DNA of 64,000 bases from Voacanga thouarsii (Eukaryota > Streptophyta > Magnoliopsida > Gentianales > Apocynaceae): positions 6,309,501-6,373,500 of the forward strand of contig JANUWF010002342.1 of NCBI GenBank assembly GCA_026120185.1, read 5' to 3'. Numbering within the stretch: the stretch's first letter is position 1; the number at the start of each line of letters is the position of its first letter. Below are positions 12,421 through 23,445 of this stretch, in pieces. The notes beneath the pieces are model-generated. The model worked only from the letters and a program-made list of their open reading frames with translations, searched no databases and was not told the DNA's origin. A program made the position numbers and the translations under genes.

Positions 12421-13711
12421 TTACATACTAAAAGATCTACTAGCTACACCAAGTAACGCACATAGCTGCCCAACTTCTTCACCTTCTCCACTCGAGATTT
12501 CTTCTTTCTTTTGAATTTCTCCTAATTTCTCATATTCTTCTTCCTCGGATGAAGTCCCACGATAGGCATTTGTATACATCACTCTCTTACTTGGGCATTC
12601 TTGTGCCATATATCCATATCCTAAACAACAAAAGCATTTAATATCTTGGCTCCTTAACTTCTCAATAGCCCTTCCTTTATCTCTATTCCCTTCTTCCCTC
12701 AATTTATTAAATTCCCTAGGTAGCGCTGCCTTGGGCCCCTTTCTTCTTAGGTATCGGCTTAGAGAATTCTTTAGGGGGTGGAGTTGGGTGGGTTCCCCTC
12801 ATCTCAAATGGCCTTCTCTTTAATTGTTTTTCTACCTTCATAACCATAGGCACCATTTCTTCTAATATTTCATATGAATGCAACTTGACAAAATTGGCTA
12901 TCTCCTGGTTCAATGCATTTAGAAATCTCGCTTTAGTGGCACGTGGATCTTCATTAAAAATTGCCCTCACCATTAGCACCTCAAGTTCTTTGTGATAATT
13001 TTAAATACTTTTATTTCCCTGTCATAGCACTTGAAGCCTCTGATATAGCTCATTGTAGTAGTGATGTGGTACAAACCTTACCCTTATGAGATTTTTCATC
13101 AATTCCTATTCCCAACAACATTATCTCCCATTCTCCTTCTATTAGCCAAAAGCTGCTCCCTACATACCAATGAATAGTCTAAAAATACTACTAACTTTTC
13201 TTTATTTCTCTCACTATAATCCTAGCAATCAAATAGAATTTTCATTTTCCTTTCCTATTCAAAATATGCCTCGAGATCACTTTTCCTCTGGAATTGTTGT
13301 ACTTTCATTTTGATGTTTTTCAATTCCTATTCTCCCTTATTTTCATCTCTCCTCCTACCTCTCATCATGTTACGCCGATATTGTTCTCCATAGTCTTCCT
13401 CCAAGTGTCTCTCTTCCCACTCAAATTCTCTCTTAATATTTCTTTCGACTCCCCTTATTGGATTCTCACCAAATCTCCCTTAGCCTCTTCCTCAACCTCC
13501 CCTCAACCCGTTCTCCCTCCTCTCATAGGAGCTTGTTAATATCCACCAATAGAATATTCATCCCATTCTTCCTAGGTTGTGTATTCATAGGAGGTGTGTT
13601 GTAGACTTCCAGTTGCTCTTGTCCCCTCCTTTGACCGATGATAGATGTTTGGCCTTGTTGAGCTTGGTGTTCTGTCATCTCCCTCCAAATGCCCTCTATA
13701 CTCCTTTGCAA
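12421..13711 (-). pseudogene. Gag polyprotein remnant of relic C
   Basis: Three minus-strand segments (13,523-13,711; 12,716-12,979; 12,421-12,702) carry a gypsy gag. The middle one has ARFLNALNQEIANF and a VEKQLKRRP block from the capsid C-terminus. The last has a zinc knuckle, CFCCLGYGYMAQEC, in which the usual His of CCHC is Tyr. An acidic tail (SSEEEEYEKLG) follows. Between 12,980 and 13,520 the same gag continues with stops and frame changes. Gag forms the virus-like particle in the cytoplasm. This copy is non-functional. Confidence 0.75.
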
Positions 13712-14610
13712 TAAAATAAGTATTTTATGAAGATCTCCCGGATTCTCTTGTGGTCTACTTGCTCCACTAAGATTTAGCCTAGTTTGTTCCTCTCCTTAAG
13801 TCATCATTGGAGTTTAGGTTGATATTCCTGCAAAAAGAGTTAAGAGAACAAATAAAAATTGGTTTTCTCACTCAATCCCTAAGTGTTTATACTCCACTCT
13901 AGTGTTTGCGCTTTTTGGCTTTACTAATAAAAATCTTTCTCTTTTGCCTTTTTTGTTCACTTAATGTCTCACTTGTTCAACCAAATTCCTCCCCAACATC
14001 AAAGAGATTAGTTCACCTTAGTCCATTAGCTCTTAGGATTCTTGAATATAAGGGTCTTAGGATAACATAATTTAGTGAATACTTAGAGGTCAAGAACAAG
14101 AAGAGTACAAGGTGTTCACAACATACAACAAGAAGATAGTTTAAAGAATACAATAAAACATGACAACGATGTTTACACCAATTCCAAGAAATAAGTACAA
14201 GGATATTTGAATTTGGTAGGACAATATGATAAGAAGGGATCTAGAATTATTTTTTAGGAATAATGCTAATGTTCAAGCCACATTCTTTCTTTGAGACATT
14301 TCATCAAGCACATGGTGTTCATAGGATATATGGTCATTGAGACTTTTTATCAAACACTTTTTGTGCAAGATCTTCCTATGAAACTTTGCAAGTATATTTC
14401 TTCCCAAACAATCACAATATAGTCACAACAACACGAATTAATGCATTCCCAAGGATCTTTCTTCAACAAGTCATTCTTTTTTCCCAAGAAAACTCAAAAT
14501 CAAATAAGAATTAATGAGACCCTTTTGGCACAATTTGTGGCTACAACTTTTTGTTTCATTACACACTCTAAGTTTGATAGATCTAAGCTAAGATAGAAAT
14601 CAAAGCTTAA

Positions 14611-14626
14611 CCTTGCTCTGATATCA
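14611..14626 (-). other. Primer-binding site of relic C (Met-tRNA type)
   Basis: The minus strand reads TGATATCAGAGCAAGG, one base different from the common plant initiator-Met primer site TGGTATCAGAGC. The LTR end lies just outside, at 14,631. Confidence 0.6.
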
Positions 14627-14630
14627 AATT

Positions 14631-15123
14631 TGATATGAGCTTGAGAGAGAACGCCTTTCAAGTTCTGAAATTTGCTTTTGTTTGAACTTTAGCGAAGTAA
14701 AAGAACTTCAAGACAAACAAGAAAGGAAATAAAGAGATCAAGGAAAGGTAATAAAGAAACACCTTTTCCCACAAACAAAGAACCCTAAAATAGCTAACTT
14801 TTAGAACTCCAAATTTAGTAGACAATGGTCTACCACAATAACACTTTAGAACCCTTAAATTAGCAAGAAATCAAGAACTAAAAGGATAGAGAATTGTGGG
14901 CATTCAAATATGAAATAATAAAACCCCAAGTTGACAAATAAAAAGAACCCTTGTCGATTTCTAGTTTAATTATTCTTAGAGTTTATAGACACTTACTCAA
15001 TGGTGGACTAAGCTCTTAGGTTAGTTTTAGATTGAAGTTGAATAAGGAATCTTTTCCAAGCTTCAAGCCTTCAAGATGAAATCTTCATTCTGCTTTGAAA
15101 ATGTGATATATGATGTGTTTCTT
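14631..15123 (-). repeat. Partial 5' LTR of relic C
   Basis: Sequence immediately upstream (minus strand) of the primer site. The LTR end would be TCATATCA at 14,631. It is truncated at 15,123 by the start of the Athila LTR. It is AT-rich and has no coding features. Confidence 0.45.
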
Positions 15124-16058
15124 GTACGAGCTAAAATCATCACTATTTTCCATGTTATTTAAGGTTGTTTTGAGATATTTTTATGGTAATAACTAAGCAT
15201 ATTCCTTCCTATTTGACATTTTGCTTGTAAGAAGTATTTTTGATCAATTTGTGTAGATTTGAGTTAATTTTAAGCAAAACTGGAGATTTTCCAAAACACA
15301 CCTAGTGCCAGGTCTGGCAAGTGGACCAAGCGCTGGATTCATTCTGGTCGGCCAGAGGAAAACAAAGAAAAATTCAAGAAGAGAATAGAACACACCTGGT
15401 GCTAGGTGGGTCAACTAGACCCAGTGCCAGTCCCACTCTGGAGTGCGAGAATTCTGTATACGAATTTAGGAATTTTCCAATGATTTCGGTATTTTTCAAT
15501 TCTTACTCGGCCAAGACTCCTCAAGTAACAAATTTTGCATCAAAGAAGCATATAAAAACAAGAGAAAATGCAAGAGATTGAGAATGAATCCAACAACATA
15601 AATTTCAATCACTCAAAGAAGGAGGAATTCACCAAATCAAGGAGGGTTGTTCAAGAAGAAGACTTGTCTATGAGTACTTTCTTTTACTTTTGTTTTCTTT
15701 TCCTTAAACAATTATGTACTAAATATTTTCATTATAATTTGACATTATTTTTTAGGATTCATGATTTATTGAGTAATTTAGTATTTTTGATCAATTCATT
15801 ATTCATCTTGGGATTTGATTACTTAATTTTCTTACGGGGTTGGTTGATTAGTTTTTATTATTAACTTGCATGAAAATGGGGTTGGCAATTACTTCAATTG
15901 ATTAATTTCATATCTGTTATCTATTAACTGGCTTGAAAAACAGGTTAATTATCTATAATATTAGTAATCAAATGTTAGCTGATGATTGCTAAAATATGAA
16001 TTCATTGACTAATTTCATGTTTTAAATCACTTAGAATATAAGGGTTGATATGAGGATT
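15124..16058 (+). repeat. Truncated 5' LTR of Athila-like element D1
   Basis: It starts TGTACGAGCTAAAATCATC, aligned to the D1 3' LTR start at 23,446, and follows it at roughly 90% identity by eye until about 16,058, where homology stops. It is not preceded by a polypurine tract, so it is a 5' or solo LTR rather than a 3' LTR. The palindromic motifs at 15,300-15,313 and 15,394-15,407 and a TATA-like TATAAAAA at 15,551 are at the same relative positions as in the other copies. Confidence 0.7.
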
Positions 16059-17506
16059 GATTAGAATGATTAGAATGAGAATTCTTCTATACTTCATTCT
16101 TCTTGAAATTCTTTGAACCTTATGCTTCATTCTTCTTAAAATTCTTTGAACCTTTTGAGCAAATTTTTCAATTTTTTATTTTTATTTTTTGAGCTTTCAA
16201 GATATATTTTTAATACATGTTTTTGTGCCAGATCATAGAGCATATGTTCTATATCATTTTTTGTTTATGCATGACTTTTTGCATGCACTTGGACTAAGTA
16301 GTTCTTAATCAAATACTTTACATTGTTCTTAAACCTATTTTTCTGCTAAAATTCATTGAGCATTCTAGACCTTACTTGAATACCTCTCGAGGCAAAATAA
16401 GAATGACATTCATGATTTAACTTAGGGATGACGGTAATAGGCCTTCTTTAGATAGTTTGAGCTTTTCAAGCCTACCTATTTTATATTATTCCTAGTGACT
16501 ATTTTGAGCCTAAATTGTTAATTTCTTTCTTAAACACATTATCATACTTTGTTCATTACTTCTTTCTGAGAGTTTGATTTACCTTCCAAATCTTTGATTA
16601 CTCTTGATGCATAAAAGTACAAGTAGAAGAATTATGAGAGAGAATGCTTGTGTAAATGTCATGACTTGTTACTTTCAGTCATACATCATGTGTTGAGTTG
16701 GAGTTGTGAAAGGAGAAAAGACGAAGAAAAAGAAAGATTGAGAAAAATAAAAAACTGCTAGAAAATGTTGAAAGAAAAAACTGAGAAACAAACAAAAGCA
16801 GCATTTGAAAAGAAGAGAAAAAGAAAAGAAAAGCTGAAATGAAAAGAAAAAAAGAGCACAGGAAGAACATTGGTTGAGTTGGAATAAGAATTACTGAAAT
16901 TTTGATAATTTTGTGCAATATGATTGATGAGTTGAGAACTATTGATGACAAGAATGCAAGATTTGCTTAAACTGTAATATGATTGCTATACAAGGTTATG
17001 GGTTTTTGATTGGTTTTGTGATAGGAGAGCAAGAAAATTTGGAATATATTAGTACATTTTATTTATCCTTTTCTTGCAAACTCTCATCTTCATTGATATT
17101 TGATTTTCCTATATCCTTCATTTGACAGCTACATTACAAACCCGTTAGCCTTACAAGCTTAAATGTCTTACTTGACTAAATAGAATCATGATATGTCTCG
17201 GATTAGTGGAGAGAGTGTATGAAAAGTAAGCTTATGGAATGCATATTTTTTTTTTTTTAACTAAATTCTTTCCAATGGTTTGAGAATGATGTTAAGTGTT
17301 GGGATGGTTCTACTAGTCATTCTTCACTTACACAAGTTTTGCATTTGTTATGAAAGGAATAGTAGCATATGTTTTGTTGTCTTGAATAAAGAAAGCATTA
17401 GAAATATTATTTTGAAATTAATTGAGTGATTTTGTGAAAACTTGTGTTTTTCTACTTATCTTTGATACTTTGCTTGAGGACAAGCAAAGAGCTAAGTGTG
17501 GGGGAA
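16059..17506 (+). mobile_element. 3' untranslated end of a second Athila-like element (D2)
   Basis: No gag-pol is visible. The segment ends in TGCTTGAGGACAAGCAAAGAGC then TAAGTGTGGGGGAA, a polypurine tract abutting the LTR at 17,507. That marks it as the 3' end of an Athila-type internal region. A 33-bp tandem duplication (ACTTCATTCTTCTTGAAATT...) lies at about 16,091-16,157. A purine-rich stretch lies at about 16,700-16,860; the hydrophobic ORF opposite it is a by-product. The upstream part of D2 is deleted. Confidence 0.65.
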
Positions 17507-18883
17507 TGTAATAGGGCATAAATTAGTCATATATTATCTAGTTATTTAAGGCCATTTTGTGATATATTTTGTGCAATAACTGATCATATTCTTTCATATT
17601 TGAGATTTTACCCTTGGAAAGGTATTTTGTGCATTATTTCAGATTTTAGGGGTAAAATAAGGTAAAATCATCACTAAACAGACTAGAGCCGGCACCAGTT
17701 GGAAGCCTAGAGGCGGCGCCGGCTGCGACCTGGAAGAACTTGGCACAAAAATTGAGAAAAATTAGCAAATGAACAGAGAGACAGAATACAATCGGTCGTA
17801 CACATTTTTTATAATTTTCAGAGTTTTGGTATTTTCCTACTTCTATTTGGCCACAAACCCTAGAGGGACAAATTTAAGCACTTATAAAGCCTATAAATAG
17901 AGAGAAAACACAGGTCAAAGGGATGAATTCAAGGAGAAAAACACACGATCACTCAAGTTCAAGGAGGAATTCATCAAATTAAGAAGGATTGTACAAGAGA
18001 GTCTACGAAGGAAGAAGAATGAAGCTTGTCTATGAGTACTTTCTTTTAATTTTTTTTCTTTTCTTGAACAATAATGCATTAATTATTTTATTATAATTTG
18101 ACATTATTTTCGGTATTCATAATTTTTAGAGTTACTTTGATCTTTTGATTAATTGATTGTTATTCTTGATATTTAATTACTTATGCTGATTACGAGATTA
18201 ATTTATTATTTCTTTCGATTAACTTACTTGAAAAAGGGGTTGATGATGGTCTCAATTTATGAATTTCATATTTGTTGTCTATTAACTTGCTTGGAAAAGG
18301 GGTTAATTGCTAAGAATAGGGTAATTAAAGGTTAATTGATGTCTGCTAGGATATGGATTCATTGGTTAATTTCATGTTTTAAATTTGCCAAGATAAGGGG
18401 ATTTAATTAAGGATTGTGTTTAATGCATCTTTTGGGTGAATTAGTTGAGAGAGGATATGTGATGCTAATTTGTCTAGAAGATAGTGATTTTATGGATTGA
18501 AAAAGAAATGAATCTATCTTAATCCTTCATGATGTTAAGAGAATGATTAGTTATGATGATGATTGGGTACTTTAAGGTCATGTTTGTCAAAATAATGGTT
18601 TGAGTTACATAATTCTCCATCCTTAACATGTATATATTCTTTTATTTTATTTTATTTTTCTTTTTATTTTTTTCACTTTATTGAGACGGTTAAACAATGA
18701 AAGAAAAGTGATTACTACACACTTATTCTTTGAGGATCAACACTCGTTTTAAACCCTATACTATGCTTAATGATGAGTACGCTTGCTCAAATGTGTAATA
18801 TAGGATTAATGTTTTAATTTAAACTTGATTGAAAGTGTACTTATTTTAATATGATTTTTTTATACCCAAATTCATACACATCA
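17507..18883 (+). repeat. 3' LTR of D2, joined directly to D1 protease
   Basis: It starts TGTAATAGGGC straight after the polypurine tract and ends ACACATCA at 18,883 (1377 bp). A TATA-like TATAAATAG lies at 17,892. A GGCGCC dyad lies at 17,713-17,724. The next base begins coding-like sequence for an Athila protease (TTGATATGGATGAAG), so this LTR end marks insertion into the D1 coding region. The left duplication cannot be checked because the left end of D2 is lost. Confidence 0.75.
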
Positions 18884-19496
18884 TCTTGATATGGATGAAG
18901 ATTCTAAAGTCCCTTTAATCTTAGGTCGACCTTTTCTAGCAACTGCCAAAGCATTAATTGATGTTTATGGGGAAAAGTTGACACTTAAAGTTGGGGATGA
19001 AGAAGTCATTATCAAAATCCATAAAATCATACAACATCCTATTTCTCATGATTATTCTTGTTTAAGGATTGATATTCTTGATGAACCTATCTTTGATTTT
19101 GTGTAGGAATTATTTGTCAAAAGTAATATGGATTTAATGGGAAAATCTCTTGCATATTTAGAGGATTCAAATGAGGGCCATGAGTTTGGAGAATTTGAGA
19201 AAATTGAAAAAAGAAATTTAGGAAGGATGAAGAAATCCATTGAGGAACCACCAGAATTAGATCTCAAAGGCCTCCCCTCGCACTTGGAATATGCATTTTT
19301 GGCAAATGAAGAGAAATTACCCGTGATCATAGCAAAAGACCTTACTCAAGAACAAAAGACCATATTGGTAAGTCCATTGAGAAAATATAAGGGCGTTATT
19401 GCATGGAAAATCGCAGACATTAAGGGAATTAACTCTTCCTTTTGTACTCATAAAATTTGGTTGGAAGAAGGAACCAAGCCCATAGTGCAACCCTAA
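18884..19496 (+). pseudogene. pol: Protease and linker of element D1 (truncated by D2 LTR)
   Basis: The ORF at 18,891-19,106 carries the C-terminal half of the protease: [19 protein letters not shown], then [14 protein letters not shown]. The catalytic DLGASIN half and all of gag are missing, replaced by the D2 LTR at 18,883. The ORF at 19,128-19,496 is the linker to reverse transcriptase (GLPSHLEYAFLANEEKLPVI, then KGVIAWKIADIKGI). A TAG stop at 19,104 separates the two segments. Confidence 0.8.
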
Positions 19497-19502
19497 CGTA
19501 GG

Positions 19503-20260
19503 TTGAACCCAAATAAGAGTGATTTGGTAAAGTGTGAAATGATTAAACTCTTAAATTCTGGTATCATTTACCCTATTTCTAAGTGGTACCGAAGAATGGA
19601 GGAAATGACTGTTAGCCCCAATGAAAAAAATGAGTTAATCCCAATGAGATTGGTAACCGGTTGGAGAGTTTGCATTAATTATAGGAAATTGAATTAGCTA
19701 ACTAGGAAGGACCATTTTGCTCTCTCTTTCATTGACCATTAAAAAGGTTATCCGGACATGGGTTTTATTATTATTTAAATGGTTTTTTTGAATACTTTCA
19801 AATTCCCTTAGCACCGGATGATCAAGAGAAGACCACTTTTACATGCCCTTTTAGTACATTTGCATATCGATGTATACCTTTTAATCTTGGCAATGGTCCC
19901 GGAACTTTCCAAATATGTATGATGGATATTTTCGAAGGCCTTGTGGGAGACATAATGGAGGTATTTTTAGATGATTTTTCTATTTTTGGTGATTCTTTTT
20001 ACTTGTGTTTGGCCAATTTGGAGAAGGTTCTTCAAAGGTGTGAAGAGACTAATGTCATGCTTAATTAGAAAAAATGCCACTTTATGGTGCAAAAACGTAT
20101 AGTATTAGGACATAATATTTCAAGGAAAGGTATTGAGATTGATCGAGCCAATATTGAGGCAATTGAGAAACTCCCTCCTCCCACTTCCATGAAGGCTATT
20201 CAAAGCATTCTTGGTCACACCGATTTATATAGGAGGTTCATCTTGGATTTCTCAAAAATT
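19503..20260 (+). pseudogene. pol: Reverse transcriptase of element D1 (frameshifted)
   Basis: Fingers motifs lie at 19,503-19,697 (RLVTGWRVCINYRKLN, then a stop). The palm is in another frame around 19,800-20,080, with DQEKTTFTCPFSTFAYR and EVFLDDFSIFG. The catalytic Asp-Asp pair is intact here, unlike in B. The thumb, from 20,084, has VQKRIVLGHNISRKGIEI and RRFILDFSK. At least one frameshift and several stops (for example TAG at 20,066) inactivate it. Confidence 0.85.
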
Positions 20261-20760
20261 TATAAACCTCTTAGCCCTTTAATTGAGAAAGATGCTATTT
20301 ATTATTTTGATGAGCAATGTCTCAATGCCTTCAATGTGTTTAAAAAGAAATTGATCAATTCTCCTATTTTAATTGCACCAGATTGGTCTCTTCCTTTTGA
20401 ATTAATGTGTGACGCAAATGATTATGCAGTAGGCACGGTGCTTAGAGAAAGGAGAAATAAGCATTTTCAACCAATTTATTATGCAAGAAAAACTCTTACG
20501 TAGGCACAAGAGAACTACACTACAACGGAGAAAGAATTACTTGCAATAGTATTTGCTTTTGATAAATTTCATTCTTATCTTATTTTATCCAAAGTCATTG
20601 TATATACGGATCATTCCGCCCTTAAGTACCTACTAACAAAGCATGATTCTAAACCAAGATCAATAAGATGGTTTTTGTTATTGTAGGAATTTGACTTGGA
20701 AATTAGAGACAAAAATGGAGCTGAAAATTTAGCGCGGATCACTTATCTAGGTTGGGAAAT
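20261..20760 (+). pseudogene. pol: RNase H of element D1 (broken)
   Basis: It contains FELMCDANDYAVG, where the usual DASDYAVG shows the first catalytic Asp retained. Then come HFQPIYYARKTL, a TAG stop at 20,501, [17 protein letters not shown] with the catalytic Glu, and [12 protein letters not shown] with the next Asp. It ends EFDLEIRDKNG, also split by a stop. The block order is the same as in B and C3. Confidence 0.8.
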
Positions 20761-22136
20761 CCCAACTTAGAGCCTTTGGCCAAAAAAGACATCAATGATA
20801 CCTTCCTATATGAACAATTTCTACTTGTTCATTGTGAGATTCCTCAAATACCTTGGTATATGGATTTTGCTAATTACTTGGTCGCAGGAATTATTTCGAA
20901 AGATTCCAATACGCAACAAAAGAAGAAATTCCTCTCTGAAGTGAAGCATTACTTTTGGGAAGATCCTTACTTGTTTCAGTATTGTGCGGATCAAATCATT
21001 CGAAGGTGTGTGGATTCCGTGGAAAGTACAAACATCTTGAAAAATGCCATGAAGAACTTGCGGGAGGCCACTACCAAGCTAACAATACAGCAATAAATGT
21101 GCTTGAGTCTAGATTTTATTAGCCAACACTCTTCAAGGACTCTCATAGATTTGTCCAAAATTGTGATAGGTATCAATATACCGGTAACATTTCTAAATCT
21201 AATGAGATGCTATTACAAAATTTTTAATCTTGTGAAATTTTTTATTGTTGGGGAATTAATTTCATGGGCCTTTTTCCTAGTTCTTTGGATAATAAGTACA
21301 TCTTGGCTGCGATTGAGCATGTATCTAAGTGGATTGAGGCACAAGTCTTGCCTACTAATGACGTTTGGGTTGTAGTGAAATTACTTAAAAAACTCTTCAC
21401 CCAGTTTGGAGTGCCGACGGTATTCATTAGTGATAAGGGAACCCACTTTTGTAATACCCAATTGGATAAAGTTCTCAAACATTTAGGGGTTACTCATAAG
21501 TTTGCTACCCTCTATCATCCCCAAACAGGTGGCCAAGTTGAGGTGGTTAATAGAGAATTAAAAAGAATTTTGGAAAATTTGGTTAATCACACAAGAAAGA
21601 ATTGAAGTTTGAAACTAGATGATACGCTTTGGGCTTATAGGACTACTTTCAAAACTCCTCTTGGTACTACCCCTTATCGATTGGTGTATTCTAAATCTTG
21701 TCATTTATGGGTAGAAATTAAACCCAAAGCTTATTGGGCTATCAAACTTGTTAACTTTGATCTTGAGCTTGCTGGACAATCTAGGTTATTTCACTTGAAT
21801 GCCTTGGACAAATTGCGCATGGTTGCATATGATAATTCTCTAATCTACAAAGAAAAGGTAAAACTATGGCATGACAGACATACTGCCCAATCCCCAGAGT
21901 TTAAAGAACGTGATCATATGTTGTTGTTTAACTCTCCCTTATGACTCTTTCCGGGTAAGTTGAAATTAAGATGGTTGGGACCGTATGTGGTAACTAAGGT
22001 TTTTCCTTTTGGTACTCTTGAAGTCTCTTACCTGGCTAACAGTACTTTCAAAGTTAATGGAAATAGGGTGAAGCCTTATTTTGGTGAATCTTTTAACACC
22101 GTGTATCATTTGGATATTTTTCTCTATGATCCTTGA
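20761..22136 (+). pseudogene. pol: Integrase of element D1 (broken)
   Basis: The ORF at 20,752-21,096 covers the linker and zinc-binding region. The core at 21,264-21,605 starts with INFMGLFP, where the first catalytic Asp of IDFMGP is Asn. It retains the second Asp in SDKGTHFCN and the Glu region in [16 protein letters not shown] at 21,603 breaks the frame. The C-terminal part at 21,609-22,136 has DDTLWAYRTTFKTPLG and ends with NRVKPYFGE, then FLYDP and TGA at 22,134. Integrase inserts the cDNA into host DNA. This copy cannot. Confidence 0.85.
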
Positions 22137-23445
22137 TTCTTCTTCCATTATTTTTTTACTGCTTATCATTTTCATTATGTTTTTCTAGATTTGTGTTTTC
22201 TTTGTTTTGTTTTTTTAACATTAGGACCTCTTGTGAATTTTCTAACGGCTACTCCTTATGGTGGATTCGAACATGGTGGCCTTGCTATGTAATGGAAGTA
22301 CTTTCTTCTCTTTCTTCTTCCTCTTTATTAATTTTGTTCTTCTTGGATGTACTTTTATTGTTACATTTTTTGCCATTGAGGACAATGTCCAGTTTAAGTG
22401 GGGAGGGGGGGAGGGGTAGAGGGGGAGAATAGTATTCAAGAAATATTTCCCATATCATTTTTGTGAAAATTTTCAAATATTTTTGTGGTTTTCATTGTTT
22501 AAGCAAGATTATACTTCTTTTTCTTACTTGGATATGAATTTTTGTCATTCATTAGGTGGATTTTTTTGAAATTAGGTTATGGGATAGGATATTGTCAAGA
22601 CTTGAGAATTTTGATTAATCTTGTTTATGCATTAGTGTTTGAATATTATTTGACTTATTTAGTTTGAATATGGAGAATATGATGAATGTGGGGAGAGTTT
22701 ATTGGCTAACTCTTGTATTATGAGTTTAAATTTTGCTTAGCTTTGAGCTATGATGAGGAACGTGAGTTGATAAAAGATCCTTGAGATGAAATATTATGGA
22801 GAATTGTGGAAAATTTTTGTGAGTTGAAAGATTGAAAAAATGAGTTGTTGTTTCCTCTTTCAAGATGAAAGAGCATTGCTTTTGCTTAATTAAGGGGAAT
22901 ACGGATAGTGAAGACAAATCCACTTTCTTGAGGCTATGAATCCCAAAAGCAAAAGAGAGGAAATATATTGAAAAAATGATGAGTAATGACTAAAAAGGGG
23001 ATAACACAGTGTGTGAAGAGAAATCTATACACTTGAGGCTATCAATTCCCTAAGTCATTGAAAAAATTAGAGTACTTTCTTTACATCATGACTTGAGTTG
23101 TGCACTTTTTGGATTTATAATGCTTGAGTTGGTAGATAACTTAACTTATGTGATTCATGTTATCTATATTTTTACTAAAGGGTGAAATAGTTTTCCTAGA
23201 CTAAGGTGTATACTTGATTAATTTGATTTCAATGCTTTTGCGATGTCTTGTCAAATATTTCAAAGTTTGAATTGTTTTCAAATGGTGTGAATGATAAGAG
23301 TTTTACTAAAGTTTGAAGGGAAACTATAATCCTTGCTATGTTAAAATTTTTTTTGTTGGAATAAGAAGAAGCTTGTGTTTTTTTGATGATGTTCTTGGTT
23401 AAAATGTTTTGCTTGAGAATAAGCAAAACTTCAAGTGTGGGGGAA
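22137..23445 (+). other. 3' untranslated region of D1 with two polypurine modules
   Basis: It holds no convincing ORF and no env-like gene. It contains the post-pol module (CCATTGAGGACAATGTCC, then a G-run up to 22,428), two imperfect copies of a roughly 40-bp repeat (about 22,911-22,955 and 23,016-23,060), and the terminal polypurine tract AAGTGTGGGGGAA at 23,433-23,445. The same arrangement is seen in C3. Confidence 0.7.

Larger units (their letters stand above)
12398..15123 (-). mobile_element. Gag-only relic of a Ty3/gypsy element (C)
   Basis: On the minus strand this has a partial 5' LTR (15,123 to 14,631), a primer-binding site (14,626-14,611) and a degenerate gag ending where element B is inserted. 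No pol is present, because the rest was displaced or lost at the B insertion. The gag type and the Met-tRNA-like primer site differ from the Athila elements and suggest a chromovirus-like gypsy lineage. Its LTR is cut on the right by the Athila LTR at 15,124. Confidence 0.6.

Noticed and set aside
16679..16951. Phe/Ser-rich ORF on the minus strand
   Set aside because: It is the complement of an A/G-rich 3' untranslated stretch of D2. It is not conserved in the other Athila copies.
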